From positions 11,207,934 through 11,271,933 of the forward strand of contig OZ020616.1 in NCBI GenBank assembly GCA_963971575.1: 64,000 nucleotides of DNA, in the 5' to 3' direction. The number at the start of each line of letters is the position of its first letter. Within the stretch, counting starts at the first letter, position 1. The stretch is from Liopterus haemorrhoidalis. Its lineage: Eukaryota > Arthropoda > Insecta > Coleoptera > Dytiscidae. The notes beneath the pieces are model-generated. The model was not told where the DNA came from. It ran no database searches and saw only the letters and a program-made list of their open reading frames with translations. This document shows, piece by piece, positions 63,250-64,000 of this stretch. A program made the translations under genes and the position numbers.

Positions 63250-64000
63250 AATTAAATGAAATTATTTTTCAAAAATAATCGGAAGGTGTACTCTCTTCAG
63301 TAATAACGCAACAATCTTTGAAAAATATTGACCGATGTTGTTTTAATAGCAATTTCAAAAAGAAACCAACCCACCCCTAACTTGTAGTTTTAATTTTTGA
63401 TTGTACACTGTTGCCGATTTAGCTTTATTAAGGAATTCGGAAGAGTGGGAAGAGTACGAAGAATTATCATTGAATTCTGTTTGCTTAGTTCTTATAACTG
63501 ATTCTGTGTTGTTTGGCCCGTTGGCCTTTGAGCTTTTATGTCAATAAGCAATTTTTGTATAGGCATCCAATTTAACAATCATGCATTGTTGTTTGCATAA
63601 CTGTCAGGCGCTGACTATGCAGTGAGCGACACGCTACCACAATGCGATTACGTCCAAATAAAAAGCAGATATTTTCCACCTTACGGTCAGCGTCAGTGCC
63701 CACAGGGAAATCTCATATGGCTTTAAGAAAAATAACGTCAAACAGAGCACAAATATAAATAACAATTTGCTGAATAATACATTGTCAGCACTAGAGAATT
63801 GGGAACACAGAGAAAAATACAGATTTTATATTTTTCTAAGTGAACACAGAAATATAAGAACTAGAGTTTTATGAAACAAAATGTAAATATTTTATGCATA
63901 ATTTGATACGTGCAGAGAGTAAGAAGTAATTTGGTATCTTGATTTAAAAGTCTGAATATCTGTCTAGGATAGTTCAGCGCTCTAGCCAATGCCGGATTAA
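63250..64000. other. no recognisable feature
   Basis: AT-rich to the window edge; nothing coding or repetitive identified. Confidence 0.4.

Overview
The window looks like nuclear DNA from an arthropod, most likely an insect. It is AT-rich and has no operon structure or ribosome-binding sites. It is packed with decayed animal transposons: mariner/Tc1, pogo, hAT, PIF/Harbinger-like, Helitron, several non-LTR (LINE) clades and one Ty3/gypsy element. It also has (TA)n microsatellites and short CCTAA runs like the TTAGG insect telomere repeat. I found no host protein gene, tRNA or rRNA that I can support. Every open frame with a recognisable relative belongs to a mobile element, and almost all are broken. 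Clade names are from recognition of motifs by eye; no search was run.

Layout: 1-1466, two head-to-head mariner remnants, one split by a hAT MITE; 1492-1706, another hAT MITE; 2190-3108, a core-deleted Tc1/mariner whose sister copy lies at 48909-49821; 3300-6830, a dispersed terminal-repeat family, three mariner remnants and a LINE tail; 8300-11265, a hAT-like element, a hairpin and a 1.7 kb TA-flanked element; 11802-13164, Helitron termini around a ~120-bp minisatellite; 13310-15710, a LINE RNase H remnant and a deleted pogo element; 17030-19422, a tandem repeat interrupted by a hAT element carrying an 87-bp satellite, then a MITE; 19470-20880, a LINE sitting between two (TA)n tracts; 21130-21528, an inverted Helitron; 22305-23663, a foldback element made of 15-bp repeats; 23964-24743, an antisense LINE; 26162-27105, a hAT with a transposase C-terminus; 28142-31371, 250-bp inverted arms enclosing a Helitron end and a 5'-truncated LINE; 32985-34310, Tc1 and Harbinger-like remnants; 35422-37913, hAT, mariner and MITE side by side; 38598-40764, inverted arms around LINE, Tc1-like and pogo fragments; 41270-42916, LINE tail and MITEs; 45525-47990, LINE reverse transcriptase and a hAT; 48909-52085, mariner, MITE, two LINE tails and another mariner; 54482-56100, gypsy remnant; 56985-63235, more mariner/Tc1-type remnants and MITEs.

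The recurring theme is deletion. At least seven Tc1/mariner/pogo copies have lost all or part of the catalytic core, and most of these keep their ends and the N-terminal DNA-binding part. Because the window holds several copies of the same families, a number of insertions can be dated relative to each other from empty sites inside the window. I see no coherent new multi-gene system. The most unusual structures are the 15-bp-repeat foldback element, the minisatellite-bearing Helitron, the 87-bp-satellite hAT element and the independently core-deleted transposase family.
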